A stretch of 5,930 nt of DNA. Source: Actinomycetota bacterium (GTDB lineage Bacteria; Actinomycetota; Humimicrobiia; Humimicrobiales; Humimicrobiaceae). This document shows positions 5,567-5,930 of this stretch, one piece after another. The DNA lies in the NCBI GenBank assembly GCA_028718045.1, contig JAQUMQ010000099.1:1-5930 (forward strand). Reading direction: 5' to 3'. Every line of letters starts with the position of its first letter. Within the stretch, counting starts at the first letter, position 1. A program made the translations under genes and the position numbers. The notes beneath the pieces are model-generated. The model ran no database searches. It had not been told where the DNA came from and saw nothing but the letters and a program-made list of their open reading frames with translations.

Positions 5567-5930
5567 ATGGAAAAGATGGCAAAAACAATCATGATTCAAG
5601 GAACAGGTTCGCATGTAGGCAAAAGCATTATGGTTGCGGCATTATGCCGGATGTTGAAGCAGGACGGATACAATGTGTGTCCGTTTAAAACTCAAAATAT
5701 GGCGCTTAATTCTTTCATCACTTCAAGCGGAAAGGAGATGGGAAGGGCGCAGGTTGTTCAGGCTGAAGCTGCGGGTCTTGCTCCCGAAGTTTATATGAAT
5801 CCGATTTTGCTAAAGCCTGTTGCTGATACAAATGCCCAGGTTATCTTCATGGGCAAAGTGGTAAAAAATATGTCTGCGGCAGAATATGACGAAAAGAAAA
5901 AATATTATCTAAGCGGAATAAAAAAATTGC
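5567..5930 (+). CDS. cobQ: CobQ/CbiP, cobyric acid synthase (adenosylcobyric acid synthase), N-terminal part; runs off the window
   Basis: The first 121 residues of a glutamine-dependent amidotransferase that amidates four carboxyl groups (b, d, e, g) of adenosylcobyrinic acid a,c-diamide with ATP. The N-terminal dethiobiotin-synthetase-like ATPase domain is plain: AKTIMIQGTGSHVGKS (usual AKxxMxQGTxSxxGKS, the P-loop), VAALCRMLKQDGYNV, PFKTQNMALNSF (usual PFKxQNMxxNS), GRAQVVQAEAAGL and MNPILLKP, followed by NMSAAEY. The C-terminal glutaminase domain of this ~500-residue enzyme lies beyond 5930. The ATG at 5567 follows the cbiJ stop by 22 nt and has AAGGT upstream. Being in line with cbiJ on the same strand, it belongs to the same operon. 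CobQ acts after CbiA, which is not in the window. The related CbiA is ruled out by the QNMALNS and MNPILLKP motifs. Confidence 0.95.
   Translation, partial: MEKMAKTIMIQGTGSHVGKSIMVAALCRMLKQDGYNVCPFKTQNMALNSFITSSGKEMGRAQVVQAEAAGLAPEVYMNPILLKPVADTNAQVIFMGKVVKNMSAAEYDEKKKYYLSGIKKL

Noticed and set aside
5541..5594. Small 17-codon ORF starting with ATG overlapping the cbiJ stop
   Set aside because: It has no recognisable features, no separate ribosome site, and runs into the cobQ coding region out of frame; most likely chance.
1..5930. CRISPR arrays, tRNA/rRNA genes, insertion sequences or phage parts
   Set aside because: No repeated spacer pattern, RNA gene signature or transposase-like coding was seen; the window is almost wholly filled by transport and cobalamin genes.

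Overview
The window is a stretch of a single plus-strand gene cluster for cobalamin (vitamin B12) synthesis by the anaerobic, early-cobalt-insertion route, preceded by the end of a BtuCD/FecCDE-type ABC importer. The DNA is AT-rich with many A tracts, uses AGA/AGG and ATA codons freely, has purine-rich Shine-Dalgarno sites, at least one well-supported TTG start and tightly overlapping genes. With the cbi (cobalt-precorrin) gene set this suggests an anaerobic Firmicute, probably of the Clostridia. No species can be named from the sequence alone.

Layout: (1) 2-295, the last ~98 residues of a polytopic permease; (2) 297-1061, its ATP-binding partner; (3) 1062-1138, a 77-nt AT-rich spacer ending in two helically phased direct repeats; (4) 1139-2485, a fusion of CbiE (C5-methyltransferase) and CbiL (C20-methyltransferase); (5) 2488-3246, cbiF; (6) 3246-4046, a short cbiG; (7) about 4034-4744, cbiH, joined to cbiG through a -1 frame junction; (8) 4741-5544, cbiJ; (9) 5567 to the window end, the start of cobQ/cbiP. 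No stretch above 300 bases lacks a gene.

The products act in the corrin part of the pathway: CbiL methylates C20, CbiH methylates C17 with ring contraction, CbiF methylates C11, CbiG opens the delta-lactone and releases acetaldehyde, CbiJ reduces cobalt-precorrin-6A, CbiE methylates C5, and CobQ amidates the finished corrin ring. CbiT, CbiD, CbiC and CbiA are not in the window. The importer beside them probably brings in a corrinoid or another metal-chelate.

This is a recognisable pathway, not a new system. The points worth a second look are the CbiE-CbiL fusion with no CbiT between the halves, a CbiG that appears to lack its middle domain, the cbiG/cbiH junction where one base separates two genes from a clean fusion, degenerate family motifs in the CbiL and CbiJ parts, a phased repeat before cbiE, and a perfect 11-bp hairpin inside cbiJ.
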